A stretch of 64,000 nt of DNA from Acridotheres tristis (taxonomy: Eukaryota > Chordata > Aves > Passeriformes > Sturnidae). The position numbers and the translations under genes are program-made. Under the pieces are notes generated by a model. That model saw only the letters and a list, made by a program, of their open reading frames with translations, was not told the DNA's origin and did no database searches. Each line of letters starts with the position of its first letter. Position 1 is the first letter of the stretch. Shown in pieces: positions 50,401-62,093 of the stretch. The stretch spans positions 66,354,433 through 66,418,432 of the forward strand of contig CM072886.1 of the NCBI GenBank assembly GCA_037013685.1. The letters are read 5' to 3'.

Positions 50401-53400
50401 AATACGAAAAAATTAATTGATTCCAAAGCTAAATTAAGAGGTTCTCCTTAATCCTGTTCAGATAAGTCTGCACAAGTGATGTTTACAGTCTGAGTTAACC
50501 AGCTAGAGAGATTGCATGTTGAGTAGCTGTGGTTACAGCAGTTCTGTGCTTGATGTAAAATGCTCTGTTGAACAGCAAAGTGGGCTTAGCATCAGGATTA
50601 AAATGCGACATAGCATCTCCAGCAGAAAGGATAGGCATATGAAGCATGTGCATCTGAAAAATATTGTGTGGTATACCATTAGCTGAACATCCTTAAGGAG
50701 GTAAAAAGCAGCAACATGCAGGAGTTCAAACAGATTAGAACTTGAATAACACAAGCCCCAGAAAACCAAGACAGATGAAATCTATATTTACGAAAATAAA
50801 GCCAAGGACTATTGCCTCTCTTAGGTAACACCATGTAACATCTACAGTGCTGTTTTGAAGAAAAAATATATAGTGCTGAAGTGCAAATGGTGATGTGGAA
50901 GATGATCTAAACATCGGAAAGGGCAAATAAATATTACCAATTAGCCATGAGGGAAGGAGTATGGAAGAAGAAAGGAATCAGAAACCTTTATTCCTTCCTT
51001 CATATATGAGAGGACACTTCAGTAAAGAAGGGACAGTAAATTTGTAAAGAGGTTGCAAAATGCGGTCCTATGAGAAAGTTACAGGTGAGAAGAAGTAATG
51101 AAATGAATTTAAAGTCTTTCTATTACTGCGTTTTAACTGCCAGGGTGACACTTGCATTGTTCAGTAAATGTGATGCCTCTGTGCTTCAATGAAAGAGGTA
51201 AATGATATTGCTTTATGCTATACAATGGGTAAATAAAACAACGATATACGAATCTGCTGTTGTGAAACAAGTTATCACCCTTGCTTGCCTTTAATAAGGT
51301 TGTAACCAAACTCTGAAAAAGATTGAAGTAAACCACTGGAATTTGGGTCATAATTATTGAGATCCTACTAAAATGGGATAGTAGCTATTTTCCTCTCAAG
51401 TTTTGTAAGGTTCTAGTCTTGTTGCCAGTTGCCCTCAAAGCTCTTCATTCTAGGCTTTTCATTGTCAGAAAGGTGAAGACAAACAGAATCCTTAACTGTT
51501 GCGTAGTATTTTAATGATTATATGGGGATTTTTTTCCTCACTTTTTTAATCCTATCACCTGGAAATGCAAGGACCTTGTTACAATTACCATCTGTCAGAC
51601 TGTACAGAGACAATAAAGAAATAAACATTTTCATGACTGGGCCATTTTTTATATACATACAGGCAGACTGATCCTACTGATTTCAGTGGTATTTTTTCTG
51701 TATTACACCCGCAAAAGTGAGATGAAATTTTATGACAGCTCATCTCTATACCACTAAAAATGGCCTAAACCCCTTTCCTCAATAAAGCCTGTATGCTACA
51801 GTCTTAAAAGGACACCTGTCTTTACAGTTGACATTAGAATGTCTTTTCTTTTCAGTCTGAGTTGCCTATTCCTCCACAAGCTAGCTGGAAATATTTCTTT
51901 TCCAGAGAAGCATATGGTCTGGTTTTGAGATTGATAAACCCCATGGGGTAACTCCTTTCTGGTTAAAAGGTTTTTAGAATATTAATCTGGAGAATCTGCA
52001 TGTAAGTGAGACATATGGGAACTATAAACTGAACTCTCATTCACTTTTTTGAAGGTTCTATGTTCTGCCAACTTGAGGGAACCATGTTTTCAGAAAGCAG
52101 GAGGCGTTGGGCATTTGAAAATTAGAATTGTTTTAAGGCTTCACAAAAATGATAATAAAGTTTACTGGTCATTAAAATGATCAAAACGAACTGTAGCCAG
52201 GAATGCTTAAAAATGTTTCTGAACCTTAGATACATTTCAACTAACGTGATGTCCTTATTTTTAAAAGCTGAATGTAATGCTGCACACTTTAATCTGGTAC
52301 TACTGAATTACAAACAAATAGTTTTCAAACAGTAACAGACTGTGTCAGTTTATCTCTTTTTAGAGGTAGGAAAGTCAGAAGAGATGACAAATAATTTTGT
52401 GAAACTTGTCCTACTTATTATATCTTTCTATGTTAGGATCATGAATATACGTTCTCAGGGATTTATTTTCTATCAACACAAAGTTACAATTTTCCTCTGG
52501 ATTGTGTGTCACATCCTGCATTCGAAATACCTTACAAAATACCTTATACTGTCACAAAACCATAGTAAAATATCTGTTCCCTGTACTCTGGCAAGAGAAA
52601 ATATTTGGAGACAAAACACTGTGGGTTTGGGTTTTTTAGTTTGCAGTTTTGTACATGTTGCCAACTCTGATCTGAAGTGCCCTTCACGTCTGACAGCGCT
52701 ACACTGAGCATAGTTGCATTTAGGGCTTACTCCAATTCAGACTAAATCAGTACTAAAACTCAGAAAATTCTCTAAACATAGGATAAAACTTTTAGACGGG
52801 CATGGTTTGGATTTGAGACTTATCTAAATCAAAGGAGTTTAAAATAACTGGCACTGGTTTAAGAAACTTGAGTGTTTAAAAATACACTGAAAATCATCTG
52901 CGGATCATCTATCCTTTTAAAGGACAACATGGTGTTGACTAGAACACGTAGATAGACATATCAATATATTTGAATTTACATAAGAAATTCAGGCCCAATC
53001 CTATATCGTATGATTGTGAAATTAAAATGTATTTGCAATGCTGGCAAAGAAAAACAGATCCCTGGTATGACTGACAATTGTGCTGCTTACCTTGATTTCT
53101 GTCTCAAACATTTATCCACTTTTGTTAGTCCTCATTCAAAGCTTTATCTCGAGGCCCTTGCTTAGTTTTTTCCCCATAGCCCTGAATGCAAAAATGTACA
53201 CCTGCTGTTGCAGGGCTGCATCTTCTGCTCTGTGCCACCTAGGGGGTACAAGGATGTAATTTCCTCCTTTCTGCAAAAGCAACTATATCAGCAGAGCCTT
53301 ATCTTGCTATTGAAGGCCAATATCCACCTGAAAAAGTGTCTTGGGATTTTCAATAGTAATAATAATAACCACAACAACAATATTAATAACAGAAATAATA

Positions 53401-54157
53401 CATAATTAGGATTTTTTTCTTATTTGGCATCACTTGCAGATCAATGCTATGGCTATCAAAGCAATCCACACATTCAGTGCTGCCATAATACAAACATTGC
53501 CACTGAAAAATGCAGAAGCATCATTTCTTGTTACTCTTAAGTTCTTGTTATGCTTAAGTTCTGTACTCTTAAGTGAACTCTGGTTCACTTTGCTGAACTC
53601 TGCTCACTTTGTAAGATCTGATGAGATCTCACGCCTTACTGGTGTGGCCACGGGCAAATGAAAGAAAACACAAATATAAATCTGGGAGATTTCTCTTTGC
53701 AATGGTAATGCTTTAAGCAGAAGCACTAAGCTGCACTTATCCCACTTGAATTTTCCTTTTCCAGTCTCTCCTAATAAGGATCACTCATATGAGCTAAGTA
53801 TTGCCCTCACTAACCATCCTTGCATTATTAATAACCAACTCAATTTTGCTTGCTAGAACAAGAGTCTTCCTTTAATATGAAAGGTTAGATTCAAGTAACA
53901 GTCCTTCATGAATGCATATATTATCAGTCTTTTCCAGTAACTGGTCTCAAAGTATGTCATCCATCTCATCACCAAATCAACTGGATTTGGAGGTTGTTCT
54001 CCTACTGAAATGTGAAAATGTAGGTAAAAGCCTGGACAGACAAGCAGGAGAAAAAGCTGAGACAACAGAATTTTCTATTAGCCATGATAAACATCCAAAC
54101 AGTAAGAACAAGGAGACACAAAGCTGTCTAATTCTCTTAGAAGAATAAACACTCTAC
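47401..54157. other. Intergenic DNA, about 6.8 kb
   Basis: This is AT-rich sequence without a recognisable gene. The first 140 bases may still be CR1. Short AT-rich low-complexity sequence (AAT/AAC triplets) occurs at 53355-53402. The remaining frames are short and unsupported. Confidence 0.55.
53355..53402. repeat. AAT/AAC triplet low-complexity patch
   Basis: Imperfect TAA and CAA triplets make up about 48 bases and translate as an Asn-rich string in the plus-strand frame that covers them. Confidence 0.7.
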
Positions 54158-54350
54158 AGAGAATCATAGAATTGTTAAGGTTGAAACAGACCTCTAAGAT
54201 CATCGACTCACACCATTAACCCAGCACGACTGTATTCACCTGCATATAAAAGAACATCAGAAGCTGAAATCAGTGATGGAGGCCCATAACTTTGGACATG
54301 ATCCTTCAGCTCCTACACCATTCTGGTGCAAACAGTGTATCCCCAGAGCT
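54158..54350 (-). mobile_element. CR1 LINE 3' end fragment
   Basis: It opens with AGAATCATAGAATTGTTAAGG then GACCTCTAAGATCATC, the reverse complement of the CR1 3' terminus. The similarity fades after about 54230, so the right limit is approximate. It is 5'-truncated and non-coding. Confidence 0.85.
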
Positions 54351-57300
54351 AATCTCTGAAGGATGTGTGTTCACCTTAAATTTTTCTGCTAATTTTTAAT
54401 TATCAAGAGCTAGACACATGAGGTACAGAAATAAGTATTTCTGATTATAAGAGGATCATTTTGGTAGCCAGCGCTATAGTAAACTTACCTTTTCTTCATT
54501 TAATATACCTAGATAAATAGTCACTATATCTTAAGAGAAACTCTATATAGTCAATGATAGAAAGAACAGGTTGCAGGAAGTCTGTGCTTGCTTCAGACTG
54601 GTTTGTTTACATGAGCTCTGAATAATTTTCAGCTTTATTATCTTTGTGGAAGATGTGACTAACTTAAAGTATTTTTTTCTGCACAACAATTCTTTTTTTT
54701 TATGATATCAAAGTTGATCTCAGCTTTGATGAACAGCGTAACTGGAGACCTATGTCTGCCAAACTATGGTCACTGACTTGTATTAGAGAAATTTCCTTCT
54801 CATGAAATTCACTTCCCTCACTGCACAAAGCTAATTTTTCCTATGTCATGGAGAGATATTGTATTGACACACCCTTGGGACAGGGTTTTCTCTCAATAGC
54901 ACAAACATTCTGTCAGAGGCTTTGGCAGATGTAATGTGTGTGTATTTTCTACAGGTAACACACTCATTGGCTACCATCTACTCATCGACAAAAGTCTTCT
55001 AGGGCTTTAACACAAAAGCAAGAAATATTTAACACCTACATCAAGCACTGCTTCCTGCTCCTTGGACACCACTGGAACTTTGGATATTCTCTGGCATGCC
55101 CAGAGTGACAGGCAACAGTTAGATCTCCTCCTACAGAGCTGAATCAGCCTACTGACTTCTGAGCTGTGCACCTCCAGATCCTTCAGAGACCAGATCCCAG
55201 CCTCTTTGGCAGAGAGCTGGAGCCTACAGGACACATCCAGGTGCGCTGCTCCTTAGGTGTGTTGACTCTTCTGGGCACTGGAACATGGCATAACACACTG
55301 CGGCTGAAGCATGCAAGGCTGAAAGCCTTGGGTCAGGCCAATCCTTCACCTCCCAGCCACGAGGAGGATTATCTGCTTGCTCAGCCACTTTGTGATCCCA
55401 GCCTGCCATGGCAGGGGAGGCACAGGGAGTGCCTGCAGGGTGCCTGAGAGTGGGACTGTGGGAGCTGCTCTGGAGGGGGTGGCCAATGACCACTTCCCTC
55501 CTGAAGCCTCTGGCAGCTGTGACCGCAGGTGCTCGGGCTGCACAAGCAGAAACATGTGAGGGTGCAGCCTGGAGAGCTTCATTTTCAGCTGACTAACCTC
55601 TTTCCTTGGCAAGAAACAACGTTTCCTTGTATTTTTTTTTTAAAGAGAGTGAGGGAGAGAGTGCATAAGAGAGCGGACTATTTTCCTCCTCAGCATCTAT
55701 TCTGAAGCCTGTAGAAGGCTCTAAAACCTGCTGCACGTGTAATAGCCTGTTGGGATGAGAATATTTTCTTTTGTGGTAGAAACAAAGAGCTTGAGGCTTT
55801 TGATCAGGTGTTTAAGTGGTGGGGTTTCACCTTTTCTGGAGGAAATGCATAGCGAGAATACCCCGTCTGCTTCTTCCTCTCTGTTCCTCCTAGCTCATCT
55901 TGAATCAGCAGTGCCAGCAACTCCCCCACTGTCTTTGCCTATCTAGGGTGATCAATGACAGCTTTTGTTTAAAATTTCAGGATTTAAGATCCTTTTCTTT
56001 TCTTCAGCAAATGAGAGGTGTTTTGTAATTTGTAGCCTAACAAATCCTCAATCCTCCAAGATTTTTCCCCATAGTGGGAGAAGGATTTTCCTGGCTTTCT
56101 ACTCTCTCTTTTAAACAAGTGCATCAAACAAATTTAACACTGCTTCTCAGAGAGTTAAATTGGATTTGTCCAGATGGACGCTGTTACAGGCCTCCTTTAT
56201 AGGTGGGATTAATTTTATTAAAATATAATCCTCCCATGCTCACATTATCCCCTTCAGACATTCTCTTTTAATCTTTTGCAAAGTAGCATTAAAACAGTTT
56301 CTGGGATTCATTAGGAGTTATATTAAAATACAGACACACCTTTTAGGCTAAAACTGCTGAGGAAAAGCAAAACTGGGATTTCCTTTACTTGGAGACCTTC
56401 TCTGAGCCAATTAGATGGGAATGGGCAAGATGCATTTGCCCCAGTTCCAGTAACATGACAATTACAGGAGCACGAAGTAGTCCTATGACCACTCAGCTGC
56501 TTTCCTTCTGGGACAGGGCTGCAGTTTATTTTCTTCTTCTCAGTCCTAGAAATCAACCTGTGTTGCTCTACTGCCTTGATTTCAAGGAAGGTCTGCAGAT
56601 GCTTCTGTGATTTTCCATTTCACCCCCATGCAGCACAAGGCCTATGCACCACTTAAATCCTCATCAAAATAGGGCTTAGGTAATACCCTTGGCAGAAGGG
56701 CAAGTTCCACCCACATTCCTCTGTGCTCATCTGGGCTGGAGAATCAGAACTGGAAAGCTGCATGTGTGTGGTTTTTTACCACTTGGAACTAAATACTTAC
56801 TGTGCACCTATTTCAGATTTGCTTCTGGCTCTGGTCTTTCTGGAAAGCCAAAAACTACACAAGTGAAACCTGTTTATGTTATAAATTTAGAATTCCAAGT
56901 TAGATTTGAAAGAACAAAAATGAGAAATCTTTGCCATTCATTAATCCTTTACTGAAAGTGAGCTGAGAGACTTTGCAATTATATTATTAACCCCAAAAGA
57001 GATTCTCAAGTTTCCCAAACTCCGGCCGTCTTTTATGAAACATATACATGCTGCAAAAAGCCAGTCTTTTGACTGGCTTCCAGACTTTTGGTAAAGCCCT
57101 ACAATATATGTACTTTACTATTAATGATAGCATATTAAAGTCCACCTGTAAGTGAGAAAGAAAGGAGAATTAAATGTATATAGTAAAGTAAAAGGCAAAG
57201 GCCTGCTAACAAATCAAAATAGAGAAGAACGTAAGTGCAAAGAGAAAAGCAGTATGTTTGGAATTATTTCATCTTTTAACAAAAGCATAAAACCTTGGCA

Positions 57301-60282
57301 ATAATATTACACATTTCAACATGTATTACGCCCTGAAGAAATAAGATACTTGATCTGGTTTTGCAAAAGTCATGTAGCCTAATGTTGTAGTACCTCTGAT
57401 ACTGATACACCTCACATGATCTGTGGAAAACATAACATTTTCAGTACAAAAAGCAAGGTAGCCACAGCTATCTAGGAGATCTGAGGAAAAACAGACACTG
57501 GAAAGTGGAAATGTTAAATAAGAGAGGGTGCAGCAGCTGTGTCTGAACACAGAGATAGAAGAGTTCATGGCATGGGTCACCTGTTCTTTTATTTATCTTC
57601 TGCCACTGATAAAGGCAGATTTTCAAAATGCTTGTAATGTTGCGTTATCAATGCAATTAAATCATTGTAAGTTCTCACTTAGTAAAATTACTTTATATTT
57701 TGCAGTGGTTGCTTAAGAGATCAGTTCTAAAACTGGAAAGCTCTTCAGTTACTTTCTTCAATCTGTCATTTTGATGGGAGTGAATTCATAAAGGTCTCCA
57801 AAATTATCCTATCTACCACTATTTGCTTGCTTAAGTTTTCAGCTATCCTATGTGAGCTTGGACTCAGACCTTAACATGCTATAAGCACTATATTAGCACT
57901 TCTAGTCTTGGAAAGGTCCATGCTAATGCTGGAAATTAAAATCTGCTCCATCTTCCTCCCGTAAAAAATATCCCATTTGTAAATCAAGACTAGGAGTCTC
58001 TATGACAATCTCGTTGATTGAAACACGAACCTACTCCTTGTGTCTAGTATCAGCTGTGGATCTGAAGAAATCTGTCCAGCCCCCTGCTCACCACTCTTCA
58101 CCGAGGAGATCATCCAGACAGAAACTACTGCTGCATTGGATCAGCCCATCCCGCTCTCCCTTGCATCATGTAACACACTTGCAGTCATGTAGCTGTGCAG
58201 CCTCTTTCAGACAAGGACCACAGCAATCTGGTAGGTGCCTTACACAATGTTATCTTGGTAGGATGGAGCTGAAATTCCCAAGTTTTACCAGCTCCTGGCA
58301 TCTTTAGCCAAGAGTATCTTGGGTTGCCACAGCTACGCTCTTACCAGAATCTCAGCTAACTAATTTAAAATCAGTCAAAGAGATTCTTGGCTTCTTTGCT
58401 TCACCACTTCACATTCTAGAAGTAATTGCATATCTGTAACACAGCATAACAGATATTTTAGCTTCCTTCAGAATATTCTCTCTGCTGGTTGGGTTATATT
58501 TACATTGTTACCCTGAATTCTCTGGGCACTGTTACCATTAATGCACATTGTCACCCTGTGACTGTACCTGGACATCTTTCTATGGCCCTGGAGACATGGT
58601 CACAACTCCACACCACTGGTCTGACTACTGAAGGGCAAGTATTTCCAGGTCAGATAGTATGGCAAAGTTCTTGCAGGTGGACTTTGCCAAATCTTCCATC
58701 AGTTTGAAAAGTTATGGTTTTTATTTGTCTACTCCCATCTTTCTCCTTAATGTTACTACACCTGTGCAAGCAGAAGCAGAATGGGACAGGGCAGACCAAC
58801 TGCATTTCGGAATTCTGGCAGAAATTTAACTTGGTATTCCTTTGTATACTTATGTTTTGCCTTCTTTTTGATGAATCAAGAATGCTAAACAAATTTCTTA
58901 TAATGCATGCTAGTCCCTATCATCAAAGGCTGCCAAAGAGTCTGCCTTTTTTTCCCAGCATCTGCTACTGCTAAAAAAACTGTTTCATCCTGAGATCAAA
59001 ATGTCTACTTTACCTTATCATCTATGGCAAAGATTTACCAGCTGTCTTTGTCACCTGCTTGCACTAGGAAATTACCGTCATTCTTCGAAAATGCATTTCC
59101 ACTGTGATGCATATGTATTACAGACACACTTTTTTCCCCAACTGTGAGATATATGTGTATATATAAGTATATATGTCCATATTCATATCCATGCTACAAA
59201 GTATGTATCTAAATAATCCGATAACCTATAAGAAAATTCTCCTGTATCTCTCTCTACACTCTCACTGTAAAACCACTACTTCCCACAACAGCCAGCAGTA
59301 ACAAAAACACCCCTTTGTCTTGCACAGTTCCCTACACATAACACTTCAAGGAGAACCAACCCACCAGCTTGGCAAGGGGATGAACATACTGAGGTGAGCT
59401 CTAAGTTGTGCACATGCAGACTGTCAAAAATGATTGACTTTGGACAAGTTCTAAAGTTACTGGAGGGAGAAAAGGAGGAAGAAAGTAAGGATTGCTTGAT
59501 GGTCTCATTGCATACAGTTAGAAAATCCTAGACAACAGGCTAAATACACGGCATGGGGAATGAAATATAAGCCATTCAGTGAAAGCTGTAGGAGAGAGCT
59601 GAGAGAAGCTCCAACAGGCAGAGACATCAAGGTAAATGATAAGATGTTAAACATTATCATAAATGGAGAACTTGCACTGCAGGTTAATCTGCAGGTGTTT
59701 AACTCTCAGCTATTAAGAGGATAAGGGATGAACTGATAAGGCTTTAGAAATAAAAACTGTATTTTGACATCTCTGCTGGTGAGGACATCAGTGATATTTC
59801 TGTGCTGCTGTTATGCTTTTAAAAGTAATCAAGTCATGATATTAAAGGTAGTGATTTCTAGCAATCCTATTCATCAATATAATTAAAATAAATGCGAAAA
59901 GAGGAACTCCCCAGAAGCAATGCTATTCACATTGTAATTGAGAAGAAGTTAGAGAAAAAAAAGTTAAATAATTAGATTTAAATACTAAATTTTATTAAAC
60001 ACTGTTAAAACAAAAATGAACTGTAACACAAAATTAGCATTTCAAAGAATATATTTTGTCATTTTTAATAATTCCTTCAACCAGCTTTAGATATTGTTAT
60101 TACTGGCACTAAGTAAGAGATGCACTGCCTCTGCAGGAACAGAATGGTCCCAAACTATTTGGAAGTGATTCTTTGCATCTGAATTTGTGCTTTCTGCCGG
60201 AGGATGATGATGATGCTAGGCCAGCCCTATGGGCTTGAAAGGCATTCAGAGGCATACCCCAAGAACATGCTATTGACCTTTG
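54351..60282. other. Intergenic DNA, about 5.9 kb
   Basis: No gene is recognised. A GC-richer block at about 55060-55600 is poor in CpG and unlike its surroundings. A TA-rich alternating patch occurs at about 59147-59185. Frames near 56.4 and 58.0 kb are short, with no recognisable domain. Confidence 0.5.
55060..55600. other. Isolated GC-rich, CpG-poor block of unknown origin
   Basis: About 540 bases are visibly richer in G and C than the flanking several kilobases, with many CTGCC/GGCAG words and few CpG. Overlapping frames of 60-93 codons exist on both strands, as expected from a low stop frequency. It lacks the CpG density of a promoter and any CR1 text I recognise; an old transposon insertion is the most likely explanation. 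Confidence 0.4.
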
Positions 60283-60411
60283 TCTCCTCTCCTCTCCTCT
60301 CCTCTCCTCTCCTCTCCTCTCCTCTCCTCTCCTCTCCTCTCCTCTCCTCTCCTCTCCTCTCCTCTCCTCTCCTCTCCTCTCCTCTCCTCTCCTCTCCTCT
60401 CCTCTCCTCTC
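60283..60411. repeat. Pentanucleotide microsatellite (TCTCC)n, about 26 units
   Basis: An uninterrupted run of TCTCC (equivalently CTCCT) covers 129 bases. All three forward frames through it are open because the unit contains no stop, giving spurious Ser/Pro/Leu repeat frames; the reverse reads Arg/Gly/Glu. Perfect units imply recent expansion and probable length polymorphism. Confidence 0.98.
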
Positions 60412-61774
60412 AAGTTTGTCAATGGGAGGCAGCCAAATGCTGTGGTTTTAGCTCCAGTGTATTGTGAGTGGATGGGTGGCTGTTTTACTCTATGCTTCCC
60501 AGTCCCTTGATACGATGCTAACATGGATTCACTATGTTCGCAGAACCAGCCTCCAGGAGCAGAGATTTATTTCCTATGGGAGCAGAGACTGACTGGCTAG
60601 AAGCAGTTAAAGGGATTGGCTCTTAATATCTGTGAGACAAAAATACATCTTTCTCAGAACTTCCCTATTGACTTGGAGGACAAGGCAGCAATCCTGGTGG
60701 GACACATCAGGAAATATGTGACTTTTCAGTGGGCTCAACTAAGAGTAGAAAACTGTTTAAGAGTAGGGAAATTATAGGATGTTTTGCTGGAAGCTTAGAT
60801 GTAGAATTTGAAGAAAAGGTTTGCACTGCTGCATCAGTTTTACTAGAGGCTGAGGTGCAAAGAATTTTAAAGAATAGGGAATGGGTACCATAATGAAATC
60901 TTTCAAGACTTGACTGCAATGAAAGACAGTCCTGATCTGAAAATATTGAGAGCTTCTGTTTTGAAGAGCCATTTTCTTGGTGGTTTTAAGTATTTTGGTT
61001 TTACTTACTTTGGGGAAGTGGCAACTGAACTATCATAAAGTATCATCTCATTTCATTAATGAAGAAACAGGTTCGAGGGAAGATAAAAGTTGTTTGGTTG
61101 ATTCATCCTTGACATCAGAATCTGACTGAAGACAGAAAAGAAGAGTTTCTGAGGTAAGAGACTAGCCCACAATGAGAATGATTCAGATTCAATTCTTCAA
61201 CCTTCCTTCACCGGTTTCAGCCATTCACCCTGTTCTCTCACAGCCTATGGGCAACTTAAAGTGTTCAATTTCTCACTATTGTCTTCACTATTGATGGAAC
61301 ATAACAATGAGATTCAACATAATTTCTCTAGATCTTCATTCCTAATGCAACATAATGAGGCTATTATGAAAATAACTGCTTCATCCATGTTGTGAAGTGA
61401 TGAGAGAAAGCAATAAAACATGCAATGCAAATTCCAAGGGAAAAAATGGCTGATTAACATGAAACTCCACAATCCTCTAAACAGCTTCATTTATGACTGT
61501 CCTGGTGCTGAATATACACTAGCTCACAAAAGCAAAATTTATAAAAAAGGAATGCAATAGTTTTACCAGAATTTCTAAATTCAGTTCCTATTACATTGTG
61601 TCACAACTTGGAAGTCCTCTGTCAGATAATGTTTTGAAATATTATTTCACTGCCATTAGATAAAGACATACTTGAACTGTTTCTCCAGATAAAATATTTT
61701 GCTTGTGTTCCTGCTGAAATAAAAAGAACTGGGGTTCTGTCTTAACATTGCTGGATTCTTTCCTCAAACCTCAA
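60412..61774. other. Intergenic DNA without recognised features
   Basis: This is AT-rich sequence between the microsatellite and the last CR1 fragment. I see no repeat or gene in it. Confidence 0.6.
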
Positions 61775-62093
61775 AGCCTTCTTTTCACCAGGCTGAACAA
61801 CCTCAATTCTCTCAGTCCATCTTCACAGGAAGGGTGCTCCAGCCCCCTGACCATCTTGGTAGCTCTGCTTTGGACTTGCTCCAACAGATTGAGAGGTCTT
61901 TCCTGTGCTGGGGCCCCAGAGCTGGATGCAGCACTCCAGGTGGGATGTCAGCAGAGCAGACGGGAAGAATCTTGCCCTTGCCCTCCTGACCACACTACTT
62001 TGGATGCAGTCTAGGATGGGATTGGCTTTCTGGGCTGCAGGTGCACATTGCTGAGACATGTGGAGCTTCTCATCAATCAACACTCCCAAAAAT
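61775..62093 (-). mobile_element. CR1 LINE internal fragment (RT C-terminal region)
   Basis: The minus strand encodes VLIDEKLHMSQQCAPAAQKA and HLECCIQLWGP, close to the conserved C-terminal part of CR1 reverse transcriptase. The antisense text starts with CACCAGGCTGAACAACCTC and ends near CAACACTCCC. Both ends are truncated and the usual CR1 3' terminus is missing, so this is an internal fragment. Confidence 0.92.

Noticed and set aside
58002..58307. 101-codon plus-strand frame
   Set aside because: It is a Ser/His/Arg-rich chance frame without domain, start context or neighbouring exon.
60283..60411. CRISPR-like array
   Set aside because: The units are five bases with no spacers; it is a microsatellite in a vertebrate genome.
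60204..60524. Ser/Leu/Pro repeat frames and an Arg/Gly/Glu reverse frame
   Set aside because: They are translations of the (TCTCC)n microsatellite, open in several frames at once.
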